Below, one piece after another: positions 35,881 to 35,981 of a DNA stretch of 35,981 nt. The stretch is from the NCBI RefSeq assembly GCF_900092655.1, contig NZ_FLUY01000280.1:1-35981 (forward strand), given 5' to 3'. Below the pieces are notes generated by a model. The model made no database searches. It was given only the letters and a program-made list of their open reading frames with translations, and had not been told where the DNA came from. Position numbers and translations under genes: made by a program. The DNA comes from Candidatus Thiosymbion oneisti. GTDB lineage: Bacteria; Pseudomonadota; Gammaproteobacteria; Chromatiales; Chromatiaceae. Positions within the stretch are counted from its first letter, which is position 1. Each line of letters begins with the position of its first letter.

Positions 35881-35981
35881 CGCGGTCCTGGGTTATTTGG
35901 CGGGCACCTTGAAAAATCCACTTTTTCGGCGCGTTTTGTAAGTAGTTGATGAACTGCTTACAGGCTTATGCCGAGCGGGGT

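Noticed and set aside
35881-35981. Possible start of another gene at the window end
   Set aside because: The last 101 bases show no start codon with a ribosome-binding site leading into an open frame that can be judged.

Overview
The window looks like the chromosome of a GC-rich gammaproteobacterium, plausibly a member of the Chromatiales (this is inference from gene order and protein sequence; no rRNA is present). The evidence is a run of conserved gammaproteobacterial neighbourhoods: tig-clpP-clpX-lon-hupB-tRNA-Val-tRNA-Asp-ppiD, ybgC-tolQ-tolR-tolA-tolB-pal-cpoB, and rpoN-hpf-ptsN-rapZ-npr-enzyme I. Everything up to about 23.5 kb is read mostly from the minus strand; everything after is on the plus strand.

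Layout. 1-1.8 kb: two oligopeptide-type ABC permeases. 2.0-2.9 kb: a wreck of accessory DNA (a MITE-like element, a winged-helix fragment, an IS481-like transposase scar read into a cupin gene). 2.9-14.9 kb: the protein quality-control block (ppiD, two tRNAs, hupB, lon, clpX, clpP, tig). 15.2-23.5 kb: the Tol-Pal envelope block. 24.0-29.7 kb: sigma-54 and the nitrogen PTS with its own enzyme I. 29.9-35.9 kb: the start of a surface-polysaccharide locus (DUF4214-methyltransferase, two glycosyltransferases, Wzm/Wzt-like exporter).

Accessory DNA sits inside otherwise conserved operons. Between clpP and clpX there is (a) what looks like a single integron gene cassette with its own attC-like site but no integrase in the window, and (b) an AT-rich orphan ParA ATPase bracketed by a perfect 33-bp inverted repeat, next to a duplicated copy of the clpX leader. 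Between tolA and tolB lies a two-gene operon of an ABC/AAA-type ATPase and a small protein with PD-(D/E)XK-like nuclease motifs, which I regard as a candidate anti-phage or anti-plasmid system. Three copies of a 153-176 bp MITE-like element with TNA target duplications, and at least three copies of a second repeat family ending in TGTTATCGGTA, occupy intergenic gaps.

How the genes fit together: PpiD and trigger factor handle folding, ClpXP and Lon degrade failed proteins; YbgC-TolQRAB-Pal-CpoB keep the outer membrane attached during division; enzyme I, NPr and PtsN form a phosphorelay beside rpoN, hpf and rapZ; the last block builds and exports a glycan.
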